Source: Subtercola lobariae (GTDB lineage Bacteria > Actinomycetota > Actinomycetes > Actinomycetales > Microbacteriaceae). Taken from it: a stretch of 64,000 nucleotides of DNA. This document shows positions 50,729-59,163 of the stretch, piece after piece. Where the stretch lies: NCBI RefSeq assembly GCF_014640255.1, contig NZ_BMGP01000007.1, forward strand, positions 114,699 through 178,698. Reading direction: 5' to 3'. The translations under genes were made by a program, and so were the position numbers. The notes under the pieces were generated by a model that made no database searches, had not been told where the DNA came from, and saw nothing but the letters and a program-made list of their open reading frames with translations. Position 1 is the first letter of the stretch, and the number at the start of each line of letters is the position of its first letter.

Positions 50729-50959
50729 ATGAGCATGTCGCTTTTGGATCGGATCGTGGTTAGCCCTGAGATCGTCCACGGCCGGCCGGCCATCCGCGGC
50801 ACCAGGGTTCGTGTGACCGATGTGCTCTCTCTTTTGGCTGCGGGAGCGTCGGAAGCCGAGATCCTCGAGGATTACCCATACCTCACCGCCGACGACGTGA
50901 GGGCGTGCCTCGAGTACGCCGCCGCGCAGGCCGATCACGCCATCCTGCTTGCTTCATAA
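50729..50959 (+). CDS. DUF433 family protein (antitoxin)
   Basis: 76 residues: LLDRIVVSPEIVHGRPAIRGTRVRVTDVLSLLAAGASEAEILEDYPYLTADDVRACLEYAA, the complete DUF433 winged-helix fold (VapB-like). No good Shine-Dalgarno at the ATG; AGGAGG lies too far upstream. The toxin gene follows after three bases, the usual DUF433-DUF5615 pair. Confidence 0.9.
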   Translation: MSMSLLDRIVVSPEIVHGRPAIRGTRVRVTDVLSLLAAGASEAEILEDYPYLTADDVRACLEYAAAQADHAILLAS

Positions 50960-50962
50960 TCA

Positions 50963-51292
50963 GTGCGCTTCCTCGTTGACGCCCAACTGCCCCCGGCGCT
51001 TGCTCGCATGCTTTCTGCCCACGGACACGTCGCGGAGCACGTGACCGATACCGGCCCGGCGGACGCACCAGACCAAGAATTGTGGAGCTACGCATTAGAG
51101 CACCATGCAGCGCTCGTAACGAAGGACGAGGATTTTTCAGGCATGGCCGCGTTCGGTGGAGAGGCGCCCGCGATCGTTTGGATACGAGTTGGTAACACAC
51201 GACGTCGCGCGCTGATCGAGTGGTTCGAGCCGCTGATAGAGAAGATCGCCGAAATGATCGATGCCGGAAACAACCTTATTGAGCTTCGCTAA
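50963..51292 (+). CDS. DUF5615 PIN-like toxin
   Basis: 109 residues. MRFLVDAQLPPALARMLSAHGH has the first acidic residue of the PIN-like fold, and LVTKDEDFSGMAAFGG has the conserved KDxDF. This compact Mut7-C/VapC-like nuclease fold is the toxin partner of DUF433 antitoxins. GTG start. The two genes form one operon. Confidence 0.9.
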   Translation: MRFLVDAQLPPALARMLSAHGHVAEHVTDTGPADAPDQELWSYALEHHAALVTKDEDFSGMAAFGGEAPAIVWIRVGNTRRRALIEWFEPLIEKIAEMIDAGNNLIELR

Positions 51293-51426
51293 CCGAGTCG
51301 GTTACAGGTCTGACAAACACGCCGAACTCGCAAGAGGGGGCCTGCCGATGCCGGGACCACGAATATGGCAGAGCACGCAATCGCCGGTGGACCAGCTTCC
51401 TGTGGAGATACTCTGGCGATTTGACA

Positions 51427-51531
51427 ATGCGTCAACGCCGGTTCTGGGTATGGGTCAATGTCGTGTGTCTTGCGATTGCGCTCGTATGCATCCTGGTTGG
51501 GTGGGCTTGCCGAGATCGTTGGACGCGATAA
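51427..51531 (+). CDS. possible 34-residue membrane peptide, low support
   Basis: MRQRRFWVWVNVVCLAIALV continues as CILVGWACRDRWTR, one hydrophobic helix with basic ends. Another frame just downstream encodes a second helix (TGTLLGLLILVAAWARRVVRL), so this may be a frameshifted two-helix protein. No clear ribosome-binding site. The rest of 51293-51590 is without a gene I can support. Confidence 0.25.
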   Translation: MRQRRFWVWVNVVCLAIALVCILVGWACRDRWTR

Positions 51532-51590
51532 CGGGAACCTTGCTGGGACTGCTCATCCTGGTCGCGGCGTGGGCGAGGCGAGTGGTGCGT

Positions 51591-52385
51591 CTAGGTTCGC
51601 GCGCTGAATGCGATGGCAAAGACAAATGCGTTGTACAGCGTGTGCGCGACGATCGTTGGTCCTAGACGGCCCGTGCGGGTGGCGATCCAGCCTGCTACGA
51701 GTCCAAAGATGAATGTCTGGACGCCGATGGAGACCGCCGCTAGGGGATTGTCGGCTTCGTGCAGGTGCAGCGCCGCGAATATGGCTGCCGAGGATATGAT
51801 GCTCGCGTTGATGGCAATCCGCGCACTTCGTGCAGATTTGGCGTGCCTGCGGAGGATCGAGTGGCGTATCGATCGCATCAGAAGACCTCGAGTAACTAGT
51901 TCTTCGATTAGAGGGGCGATTGCCACCGCAACCACTCCCTGCAACAGGACGACGTAGATCAGTGGTCGCTGGTCGGCTGGGATCGGTGGGGGCATCGCGC
52001 CGGAGTTGTGGAGCACTCCAGTCACGATGGAGATATAAAGCACGTTTCCTAGAGCCAAGCCCGCACCGATTGCGAGATCGATTCTGTGAAAACTGAACCC
52101 GAAATCTCTCGATAGCCGGTGGAGGCCGCGCCGGTGCGACGCAAAGAGCACTATGACGAGCATGCTGCCATAGGCCACGAGATCGATAACGAAGTCGAGC
52201 GGGTTCGAGTATGCGGTGAGGTTCATGGCTTGAAGCACGAGGGGCACGAGACCGGCCGTTGCGGTCAACACGACAGTGAACGTGGCTTCCGGCAAACCCC
52301 ACCGTATGGAAGCGGGCACGGTGTACGACTCGGAGCTATATGGAGCCACGCCTAAAGATTGGGGTGTTTCTTCGGGCATTTGCAC
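51591..52385 (-). CDS. CPBP family intramembrane metalloprotease
   Basis: 264 residues with about seven hydrophobic helices. The three CPBP (Abi) motifs are intact: EELVTRGLL (EExxxR), FAALHLHE (FxxxH) and HTLYNAF (HxxxN). Such glutamyl proteases mature peptides or prenylated proteins; in Gram-positives they often accompany bacteriocin loci, of which none is seen here. Codon use is less GC-rich than neighbours. The start may be the second Met. Confidence 0.9.
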   Translation of the reverse strand: MQMPEETPQSLGVAPYSSESYTVPASIRWGLPEATFTVVLTATAGLVPLVLQAMNLTAYSNPLDFVIDLVAYGSMLVIVLFASHRRGLHRLSRDFGFSFHRIDLAIGAGLALGNVLYISIVTGVLHNSGAMPPPIPADQRPLIYVVLLQGVVAVAIAPLIEELVTRGLLMRSIRHSILRRHAKSARSARIAINASIISSAAIFAALHLHEADNPLAAVSIGVQTFIFGLVAGWIATRTGRLGPTIVAHTLYNAFVFAIAFSART

Positions 52386-52630
52386 GCGATCACTCTATCC
52401 AGCAAGCCATCCGGTACACCCTTAGCGAGACTCTGGGCGCTGCACGAACTGTGGTCGGCGATCCAACGTTCGAGTATCAGTCTGGCCCTGCCTCGCTCTA
52501 ACACAGAGACACAGTTGTCACGTATCGGCCCGTGAGTGCATCCGCCACATATTGCGTATCGACGGGAAACGGGGGCGTGAAAGTTCGGTGTTCCGGGCTG
52601 AACTGGGTAGCGGGGTGGGATTATTGCCGA

Positions 52631-52930
52631 ATGGCGTCTTTCATCTTTATCTACCGCGCGGGCCCCGACCCGGTGCCCATCGATCGCGTTGCTGAGAACC
52701 GGCAGGCGTGGGGCATCTGGAACACGGAGCTGAACGAGGACTACGGAATCCGCACAGCCGGCGGAAAAGTCGTGACTGCCTCTGGTGTCACCGACTCTGA
52801 CGGAACGGTTCGAGGCGCTTCGATGGTGGAGTTCGAATCGATGGACGCAGCCGTTGCGGTAGCGAGGAGAAGCCCGAATCTCGCATTCGGGGGCAGCGTA
52901 GAAGTTCTCGGGGAGTACTCTCGCACCTGA
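52631..52930 (+). CDS. YCII-like dimeric alpha-beta barrel protein
   Basis: 99 residues: FIFIYRAGPDPVPIDRVAENRQAWGIWNTELNEDYGIRTAGGKVVT, VEFESMDAAVAVARRSPNLAFGGSVEVLGEY. The pattern is that of small YCII/DGPF-like proteins though the DGPF motif itself is degenerate. No strong ribosome-binding site. The 245 bases before it contain nothing recognisable. Role unknown. Confidence 0.72.
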   Translation: MASFIFIYRAGPDPVPIDRVAENRQAWGIWNTELNEDYGIRTAGGKVVTASGVTDSDGTVRGASMVEFESMDAAVAVARRSPNLAFGGSVEVLGEYSRT

Positions 52931-53067
52931 GTTGCTTTCTCCGCAACGAGTTGCGAACAGGCTTTCGCTCGTTCGCGGCACCGAATCTGTCGTAGCCCGA
53001 ATCTGCGCCACAACCTGAATCTGCGCCGACCGAATCACCGTGGCTGTAATCGAGATCCGGGCGGGCG

Positions 53068-53247
53068 TCGAGAAAACGAGTGTCGGCGTTGCTCGCCTAC
53101 ACCGGATTGCGCTGGGGCAAAGCCACCGGGCTCAAGGTTCGAGACGTCGATTTGAAGAGACGCAGCGTCGCTGCTCAGAGGTGTGGGCAAAGTGTGGGCA
53201 AGTCGCCGTCGAACCTATGCCAAAACGATAAAGATCCGCGTAGATAA
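53068..53247 (+). pseudogene. tyrosine recombinase (phage integrase) remnant
   Basis: A 60-codon frame without a start encodes SRKRVSALLAYTGLRWGKAT, then GLKVRDVDLKRRS: the segment around the catalytic Arg I (TGLRWGEATGL in intact integrases). The remaining catalytic His, Arg and Tyr are absent, and the frame decays after KRRS. It lies 25 bases from the 3' end of tRNA-Arg(TCT), the usual place for an integrase. The surrounding 52931-53271 has no other gene. Confidence 0.75.
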
Positions 53248-53271
53248 AGGGATCGGAGGGTAATAAGGGAG

Positions 53272-53344
53272 TGCCCCTGGTAGGAATCGAACCTACGACA
53301 AGCGGATTAGAAGGCCGCTGCTCTATCCACTGAGCTACAGAGGC
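53272..53344 (-). tRNA. tRNA-Arg (anticodon TCT)
   Basis: Complete cloverleaf on the minus strand: acceptor GCCTCTG with CAGGGGC; D-arm AGCTCAGTGGATAGAGC; anticodon arm CGGCCTTCTAATCCG with TCT; T-arm CGTAGGTTCGATTCCTACC. Ends read by eye. tRNA-Arg(TCT) genes are common integration targets. Confidence 0.95.
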
Positions 53345-53399
53345 CACTGGGTTACAGAGGCAACCAGACGATGCTACTACGAGCCGCCCGTCTCAAGTG

Positions 53400-54167
53400 C
53401 TAGCGGGTTGCGCCGGCCTCGATCTGCCGCTCGACCGCGTCGACGTCGTTCAGCACGCGCTGCGTGTCGAGCGCTCCGGGTGCTGAGTAGGTGGGTGAGT
53501 CGTAGTGCGGGGCGGTCACGACAGTCGGGGTGACGGCGGGCGCCGGGGTGTGGGTGGCTACAGCATCCGGAGCCGTCTGCGACGCAGCCGATGCAGGGGC
53601 AGCATGCTGCTCGTGGTGCTGCTGCGCTACCCATGCTTCTTGTTGGTCGCGCAGGGTCGACTCGCTGTCGGCCGACTTCGCCTTCCAGCGGTCGAGGTCG
53701 GCTTGGAATGAGCGGCGCGAACGACTGGGCTTGTGCTGCCATTCAACGAGCTGGTCGCGAAATTGAACGACGGCCGGCTCGATCTGGTAGCCGAAGGTGG
53801 CCGAGTTGCGCTTCATTTCGGCCAGCGAGTAGGCAGCCCAGTTCGCCGCGAGCGTGGCGCCCTTGATAGGCAGCAGGCGCACCTGAATGTCGGCCTGGCC
53901 CGTAGCGCGGTCGGAGAGAATCTGTTCTTGCGGCGTGAGCGAGTTCCACACGGATGCTTGCTCAGCAGCATCGACGAGCGCCCCGATGGCAGCGACCTTC
54001 AGTTCGCGGTCGCGGCCGGCGAGGAGGCGCTTGATCGAGCCGCTCGCTATCCACGCGGCGAGCAGGCCGGCGACGATTATCGACGCGGCCGGCACGGCGA
54101 TGCTGACGATGACGTACGCGCCGCCATCGGTGTTTGCCCAGTTGAGAAAGTTGCTCCACCATTCCAT
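53400..54167 (-). CDS. hypothetical membrane-anchored protein
   Basis: 255 residues. One strong N-terminal transmembrane helix (about 17-42), a helical cytoplasmic region (KRLLAGRDRELKVAAIGALVDAAEQASVW, SLTPQEQILSDRATGQADIQVRLLP), then an Ala/Pro/Thr-rich low-complexity part (about 180-235). Related proteins occur in other Microbacteriaceae as hypotheticals. No enzyme motif. Ends 55 bases from the tRNA-Arg 5' end. Confidence 0.72.
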   Translation of the reverse strand: MEWWSNFLNWANTDGGAYVIVSIAVPAASIIVAGLLAAWIASGSIKRLLAGRDRELKVAAIGALVDAAEQASVWNSLTPQEQILSDRATGQADIQVRLLPIKGATLAANWAAYSLAEMKRNSATFGYQIEPAVVQFRDQLVEWQHKPSRSRRSFQADLDRWKAKSADSESTLRDQQEAWVAQQHHEQHAAPASAASQTAPDAVATHTPAPAVTPTVVTAPHYDSPTYSAPGALDTQRVLNDVDAVERQIEAGATR

Positions 54168-54231
54168 GCGAGAAGAGTAACCCCGGGTTGGAGATTATCG
54201 GGCTAACGCGGCGGGTGTGGCGCAGCGCCGT

Positions 54232-54453
54232 TCAGCGAAAGCACGACATAGCGTCGTCGATCGATGCGAAGTGCCCGAGACCCACGACCTGACGAGTTGA
54301 CGCGACCAGCCGCCGAGCCTCGAACCGCGCCGGTTCGGCGCCTTCGATATAGCCGGCTAGCGAACCATCAGACCGCAGAACGCGCCACAGGGCGGGTCGC
54401 ACCTGCCGCAACGTCGGAGTGTGCGTGTGCGAGCGAGTCGTGAGAGTGGTCAT
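54232..54453 (-). CDS. hypothetical protein, 73 residues
   Basis: Small protein with a compact pattern: RPALWRVLRSDGSLAGYIEG, AEPARFEARRLVASTRQVVGLGHFASIDDAMSCF. The W-RV and GYI segments suggest a short beta-sheet domain often found in actinobacterial small proteins. Function unknown. The 242 bases to the ssb start hold its own leader and the ssb promoter region. Confidence 0.6.
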   Translation of the reverse strand: MTTLTTRSHTHTPTLRQVRPALWRVLRSDGSLAGYIEGAEPARFEARRLVASTRQVVGLGHFASIDDAMSCFR

Positions 54454-54695
54454 GATGCCTCCTGTTCAGTGCGCCGGCCCGGGTGGTTGGTATCTCACAC
54501 AGTAGAAGCAGCCTCTGACAGTGGCCTTTGGCGGTCGAGCGCGCCTATCCTTCACAATTCACGGCGAGTGGATGCTCTCCACAATCTCCTGGCAGGTGCG
54601 CTCCCATGCCGAGGCGTCGGTGCACACTCGTTTGACCGGGCAGACCAACCCGCGACGATGGGCCTCTCGTGGCCCCACTTGATCAGGAGAACACC

Positions 54696-55283
54696 GTGCC
54701 AGACACCATTTCGCTTACCGGCGTCGTTGCAACGACGCCCCGTCACATCACAACCGCCGAGGGGCTCGACATCACGAGCTTTCGGCTCGCCTCGAGCCAG
54801 CGACGATTCGACAAGGTGCACAATTCGTGGGCCGATGTGGGAACCAACTGGTACACGATCACGGCATTCCGCCAGCTCGCAGCGAATATGGCGACGTCGC
54901 TGAACAAAGGCGATCGAGTCGTGGCGTCAGGCCGGTTGCGCATTCGCGAGTGGGTCAATGGCGATAAGAACGGGCTCAACATCGAGGTCGAAGCCGAAGC
55001 GGTGGGTCATGATCTGTCGTGGGGGAGTGCGGCCTTCACCCGAACGCTCGCCCCGTCGACGGGCGGTGCCGCGAGCGGAAGCGCGGCGGCCGGCGGGGCG
55101 GCGGCCGGTTCGAATGCGTCGGGCGAAGACAGCTGGCGGGTGCCACCGCCGAGCGGCGCGTCGACAGACGGCGGCGGCGCTGCCGACTGGGGGGCAGGAG
55201 CCTTCGGAGTTCTGCCGACCGGGGGAGCATCGGGTGCGAGCGATGCGTATCTCCCTGACGACGAGTCGGTGTTGACGTCGTGA
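54696..55283 (+). CDS. ssb: single-stranded DNA-binding protein (paralogue)
   Basis: 195 residues. OB fold with ISLTGVVATTPRH, FRLASSQRRFDKVHNSWADVGTNWYTITAFRQLAANMATSLNKGDRVVASGRLRIREW. The tail is Gly/Ala-rich and ends DDESVLTS, not the acidic DDDIPF tip used to recruit partners. This suggests a secondary SSB rather than the main replication one. GTG start behind AGGAG. Confidence 0.9.
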   Translation: MPDTISLTGVVATTPRHITTAEGLDITSFRLASSQRRFDKVHNSWADVGTNWYTITAFRQLAANMATSLNKGDRVVASGRLRIREWVNGDKNGLNIEVEAEAVGHDLSWGSAAFTRTLAPSTGGAASGSAAAGGAAAGSNASGEDSWRVPPPSGASTDGGGAADWGAGAFGVLPTGGASGASDAYLPDDESVLTS

Positions 55284-55357
55284 GGTGTGTTCACGTGGCC
55301 CTCGCCTAGAATCGACGCGGTACTACGAGGGTCACGCGCCCAGAGCGGAGAACGTCA

Positions 55358-55864
55358 ATGCATGCCTCGTGGCAGCACACCTCACGAATGCTCGCTGCTG
55401 CATTGGCCTGCGCCGCGCTCGCGGGCGCGCTGGCCGCGTGCACCTCGACACCCGGGCCAGCGCCCGCGTCCAGCACTTCGGCGACGTCGACGTCGGTGAG
55501 CGGAACACCCACGCCTACCGCGACGCCGGTATTGGTGCCGGGCGGCACCGCCGCCGAGAACCTTGCCTACTTCGACTACGTCAATTCGCAGACCATCAGC
55601 ACCGCAGCCGCGCAGAATCAAACGGCCGGTGGGGTGGCCTTCACCTCGGCGTTGCGCACGGGCGGCTTCGCGATTGCAGACATGCAAGTGACGCCCGATA
55701 TCACGACCGTGGGCGTGAAGGCAGACTCGATTCAGTTCTCTGTGGCGATGAAGGGTCAGTGCCTCGTCGGGCAGTACGGCTTCGGCCAGTACCACAGCCT
55801 CGTGGCGCCGCTGCTGGGCACCGGCAAGTGTCTGATCGGCGATACCCGCGCCATAGACTGGTAG
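55358..55864 (+). CDS. lipoprotein, DUF6993-like
   Basis: 168 residues. A lipoprotein signal peptide ends in a lipobox (ALAGALAAC, Cys near residue 28) followed by a Ser/Thr/Pro-rich linker. The folded part (GTAAENLAYFDYVNSQTIS..., GQCLVGQYGFG...GKCLIGDTRAIDW) contains two cysteines likely to pair. GGAG upstream and a TAGAAT -10 near 55306. Exported to the cell surface; role unknown. The EttA gene begins three bases after the stop. Confidence 0.82.
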   Translation: MHASWQHTSRMLAAALACAALAGALAACTSTPGPAPASSTSATSTSVSGTPTPTATPVLVPGGTAAENLAYFDYVNSQTISTAAAQNQTAGGVAFTSALRTGGFAIADMQVTPDITTVGVKADSIQFSVAMKGQCLVGQYGFGQYHSLVAPLLGTGKCLIGDTRAIDW

Positions 55865-55866
55865 CC

Positions 55867-57549
55867 ATGGCCGAATACATTTATTCCATGGTGCGCGCCC
55901 GCAAGGCCGTGGGCGACAAACTGATTCTCGACGACGTTACGATGTCGTTTCTCCCCGGAGCGAAGATCGGTGTCGTGGGCCCGAATGGCGCCGGCAAGTC
56001 GACCATTCTGAAGATCATGGCGGGGTTAGACACCCCGAGCAACGGTGAGGCCAAACTGAGCGCCGGTTACACCGTGGGCATTCTCATGCAGGAGCCCGAG
56101 CTCGACGAGTCGAAGACAGTTCTCGAGAACGTTCAAGAGGGCGTTGGCCCCATTAAGGCGAAGGTCGACCGGTTCAACGAGATCTCGGCCGAGCTGGCCG
56201 ACCCCGATGCAGATTTCGACAAGCTGCTCGAGGAGATGGGCACGCTGCAAGAGCAGATCGATGCCGAAGACGCGTGGGATCTCGACTCGCAACTCGAGCA
56301 GGCGATGGATGCACTGCGAACCCCACCCGGAGACGCTTCGGTAGCGAACCTCTCTGGTGGCGAGAAGCGCCGCGTGGCGCTCACCAAACTCTTGCTGCAG
56401 AAGCCCGACCTGTTGCTACTCGACGAACCAACAAACCACCTCGACGCGGAGAGCGTGCTGTGGCTCGAGCAACATCTGGCCAAGTATCACGGTGCTGTTC
56501 TCGCCGTGACACACGACCGGTACTTTCTCGACCACGTGGCCGAGTGGATTGCCGAGGTCGACCGCGGTCACCTCTACCCCTACGAGGGCAACTACTCGAC
56601 CTACCTCGAGAAGAAGCAAGAGCGCCTGATGGTGCAGGGCAAGAAAGACGCAAAGCTCTCGAAGCGTCTGGCCGAAGAACTCGAGTGGGTGAGATCGAAC
56701 GCCAAGGGGCGCCAGGCCAAATCCAAGGCTCGTCTGGCGCGCTACGAAGAAATGGCGACTGAAGCCGAGCGCACCAGAAAGCTCGACTTCGAAGAGATCG
56801 TCATTCCGGTAGGCCCGCGTCTCGGCTCGCAGGTCATCGACGCGAACAAGCTGCACAAGGGCTTCGGCGAGCGTGTGCTCATTGACGATCTCAGTTTCAC
56901 GCTACCGCGCAACGGAATCGTGGGCGTCATCGGCCCGAACGGTGTGGGAAAGTCGACGCTCTTCAAGACGATCGTGGGTTTCGAGCCGCTCGACAGCGGC
57001 AAACTGACCATCGGCGAGACCGTCGACATCTCCTATGTCGACCAAGACCGTGGCGGCATCGACCCGAAGAAGACGCTGTGGGAGGTCGTGTCTGACGGCC
57101 AAGACTACATTCAGGTCGGCAAGACCGAGATTCCTTCGCGCGCCTACGTTTCGACGTTCGGCTTCAAGGGCCCCGACCAGCAAAAAGCCGCTGGCGTGCT
57201 CTCGGGTGGCGAGCGAAACCGGCTCAATCTGGCGCTCACGCTGAAGCAGGGTGGCAACCTCTTGCTGCTCGACGAACCGACAAACGACCTCGACGTCGAA
57301 ACGCTCGGCAGCCTTGAGAATGCGTTGCTCGAGTACCCGGGTTGCGCCGTGGTCATCACTCACGATCGGTGGTTTCTCGACCGTATTGCCACGCACATCT
57401 TGGCCTACGAAGGCACCGAAGAGAACCCAGCGAAGTGGTACTGGTTCGAGGGCAACTTCGAAGCATACGAGCAGAACAAAATCGAACGCCTCGGGCCAGA
57501 TGCGGCGAAACCGCACCGTTCTGCGTACCGCAAACTGACGCGCGACTAG
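55867..57549 (+). CDS. ettA: energy-dependent translational throttle protein
   Basis: 560-residue ABC-F protein with two ATPase domains: Walker A GPNGAGKST and GPNGVGKST, signatures LSGGEKRR and LSGGERNR, Walker B LLLLDEPTNHLD and LLLLDEPTNDLD. The arm and P-site tRNA-interaction motif region (RSNAKGRQAKSKARLARYEE) is present. It binds the ribosomal E site and gates the first elongation steps by the ADP/ATP ratio. ATG at 55867 chosen; the frame reading in from upstream lies antiphase in the lipoprotein gene. Confidence 0.97.
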   Translation: MAEYIYSMVRARKAVGDKLILDDVTMSFLPGAKIGVVGPNGAGKSTILKIMAGLDTPSNGEAKLSAGYTVGILMQEPELDESKTVLENVQEGVGPIKAKVDRFNEISAELADPDADFDKLLEEMGTLQEQIDAEDAWDLDSQLEQAMDALRTPPGDASVANLSGGEKRRVALTKLLLQKPDLLLLDEPTNHLDAESVLWLEQHLAKYHGAVLAVTHDRYFLDHVAEWIAEVDRGHLYPYEGNYSTYLEKKQERLMVQGKKDAKLSKRLAEELEWVRSNAKGRQAKSKARLARYEEMATEAERTRKLDFEEIVIPVGPRLGSQVIDANKLHKGFGERVLIDDLSFTLPRNGIVGVIGPNGVGKSTLFKTIVGFEPLDSGKLTIGETVDISYVDQDRGGIDPKKTLWEVVSDGQDYIQVGKTEIPSRAYVSTFGFKGPDQQKAAGVLSGGERNRLNLALTLKQGGNLLLLDEPTNDLDVETLGSLENALLEYPGCAVVITHDRWFLDRIATHILAYEGTEENPAKWYWFEGNFEAYEQNKIERLGPDAAKPHRSAYRKLTRD

Positions 57550-57561
57550 GCCGCGCACGGC

Positions 57562-58083
57562 ATGCGGCTTCACATTCCCACGCGCCTGCGCTGGTCAGAT
57601 CTCGATGCCTACGGGCACGTGAACAACGTGCAGATTCTGCGCCTGCTCGAAGAGGCTCGGGTTCAAGCGTTCTGGGCAACGGATGAGCCCGGGCTCGAGC
57701 TTTCGACCTCAGAGTCTGGTTCGACGACCGAGCGAATCAGGGTCACGGCGGCCAGTATGGCCGTGATCGACGGTGAGCTGGGCTCGGCCACCCTCACGGT
57801 GGTGGCTCACCAGGAGGTCGACTACTTGGCGCAGATTCCGTTCTTGCGTCAGCCCCTCGACCTACATCTGTGGATCAGCAGCCTCGGTGGCGCAAGCCTC
57901 GAACTCTGCTACGAGATCTGGAGCCCCGAGGGCGTGCCCCCGGGCATCCTGTACACCCGTGCAGCGACGACGATTGTGCTTATCGATGCCGAAACGCAGC
58001 GCCCTCGGCGCATCACTGCGCACGAACGCGAGGCGTGGCAGCCCTTCATCGACGACCCGGTGGTCTTCAACAAACGCCGCTAG
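57562..58083 (+). CDS. acyl-CoA thioesterase, 4HBT hotdog
   Basis: 173 residues. RLRWSDLDAYGHVNNVQILRLLEEAR is the 4HBT active-site helix, with Asp at DLDAYGH. Second strand region AHQEVDYLAQIPFLRQPLDLHLWI. Follows ettA by 12 bases, the usual actinobacterial pairing, probably one transcript. Acyl chain specificity unknown. Confidence 0.92.
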   Translation: MRLHIPTRLRWSDLDAYGHVNNVQILRLLEEARVQAFWATDEPGLELSTSESGSTTERIRVTAASMAVIDGELGSATLTVVAHQEVDYLAQIPFLRQPLDLHLWISSLGGASLELCYEIWSPEGVPPGILYTRAATTIVLIDAETQRPRRITAHEREAWQPFIDDPVVFNKRR

Positions 58084-58148
58084 ACAGACAGACGCCGACA
58101 GACAGACAGACAGACGCCGCTAGACAAACGCCGCTCAAAGCGCGCGCC
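58084..58148. repeat. GACA microsatellite between convergent thioesterase genes
   Basis: Runs of GACA (three to four units each) and CAGACGCCG-type repeats fill the 66 bases between the stops of the two thioesterase genes. Some repeats carry CGCCGCTAGACA, a copy of the end of the first gene, so local duplication is likely. Confidence 0.85.
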
Positions 58149-58149
58149 G

Positions 58150-59085
58150 CTAGCGCGGAACGCGAACCATTCCCTCCTGGGCGATGGTGGCCATCAGCAC
58201 TCCGCTCTGTGAGTACATGCGGCCCGTCGCGAGCCCGCGGCCGCCCTGCGCACTCGGCGATTCTTGCAGGTACAAGAACCACTCGTCGGCACGCCCTGGC
58301 CGGTGCCACCACATGGCATGGTCGAGGCTCGCCGAGCTGAGGCCCGGGGTCATCCAGGCGATTCCGTGGCGCCGAAACACCGGCTCGAGCAGCGCATAGT
58401 CGCTGGCGTATGCGAGGGCGGCCCGGTGCAAGTTGGGGTTGTCGGGTAGCGGCGCGATGGCCCTCATCCAAATGGCCTGGTGCTCGACCCTGTTCTCGTC
58501 GGCACGCAGATAGATGGGCGTACCGATGTGCCGAATGTCGAACGGCCTGGCATAAGCCCAATTCTGGGCGATGGGATGATCGATGTGCCCGAGTTGATCG
58601 GCGATCGACGGCAGCGTTTCGGGGTCGGGAACGTCGGCGGGCATATCGATCTGATGGTCGATTCCCGGCCCGTCGGTCTGAAACGACGAGATCATCGAGA
58701 AGATCGGCATGCCCTTCTGGTAAGCCTGAGTGCGCCTGGTCGAGAACGATCGGCCGTCGTGAATGCGGTCGACCGAGAATGTGATCGGCAGCGAGGTGTC
58801 ACCCGGGCGCAGAAAGTAGCCGTGCAGCGAGTGGGCGGCGCGGTCGGCATCGACGGTGCGATCGGCGGCGACAATGGATTGCGCCAGAACTTGGCCGCCG
58901 AAAACGCGCCCGTGGGCGGTCCACTGCGAGGGGCCGGTGAAGATGTCTTCGCTGGTTCGTGCTCCCGTGTCGGTGAGATCGAGGGCCGCGAGCAGTTCAG
59001 CAACGGGGTCGCCGCGCCGTGCACTCGAACGGGCAGGCATGCCTGTCACCGGGTCGGGCGCGCTGGTCGTCACATCGTCTGTCAT
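58150..59085 (-). CDS. tesB: acyl-CoA thioesterase II (TesB)
   Basis: 311 residues, double hotdog. FTGPSQWTAHGRVFGGQVLAQSIVAADRTV, LHGYFLRPGDTSLPITFSVDRIHDGRSFSTRR, and the second half SLDHAMWWHRPGRADEWFLYLQESPSAQGGRGLATGRMYSQSG hold the Asp-Gln-Thr/Ser catalytic region. Hydrolyses medium/long-chain acyl-CoA. Convergent with the 4HBT gene. Confidence 0.95.
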   Translation of the reverse strand: MTDDVTTSAPDPVTGMPARSSARRGDPVAELLAALDLTDTGARTSEDIFTGPSQWTAHGRVFGGQVLAQSIVAADRTVDADRAAHSLHGYFLRPGDTSLPITFSVDRIHDGRSFSTRRTQAYQKGMPIFSMISSFQTDGPGIDHQIDMPADVPDPETLPSIADQLGHIDHPIAQNWAYARPFDIRHIGTPIYLRADENRVEHQAIWMRAIAPLPDNPNLHRAALAYASDYALLEPVFRRHGIAWMTPGLSSASLDHAMWWHRPGRADEWFLYLQESPSAQGGRGLATGRMYSQSGVLMATIAQEGMVRVPR

Positions 59086-59163
59086 TACGTCTCCCTCTTT
59101 ATTGCCGCAACCGGCTGAAGCAGATCACACATGCTGCCGTCACCTTCTGTAGTTTAGAAGCTG

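Noticed and set aside
51591-52385. Bacteriocin locus around the CPBP protease
   Set aside because: No precursor peptide with a leader or dedicated transporter gene was found nearby.
46000-53400. Intact prophage or integrative element
   Set aside because: Only an integrase fragment is present; no structural, replication or transfer genes, and no second attachment site found by eye.
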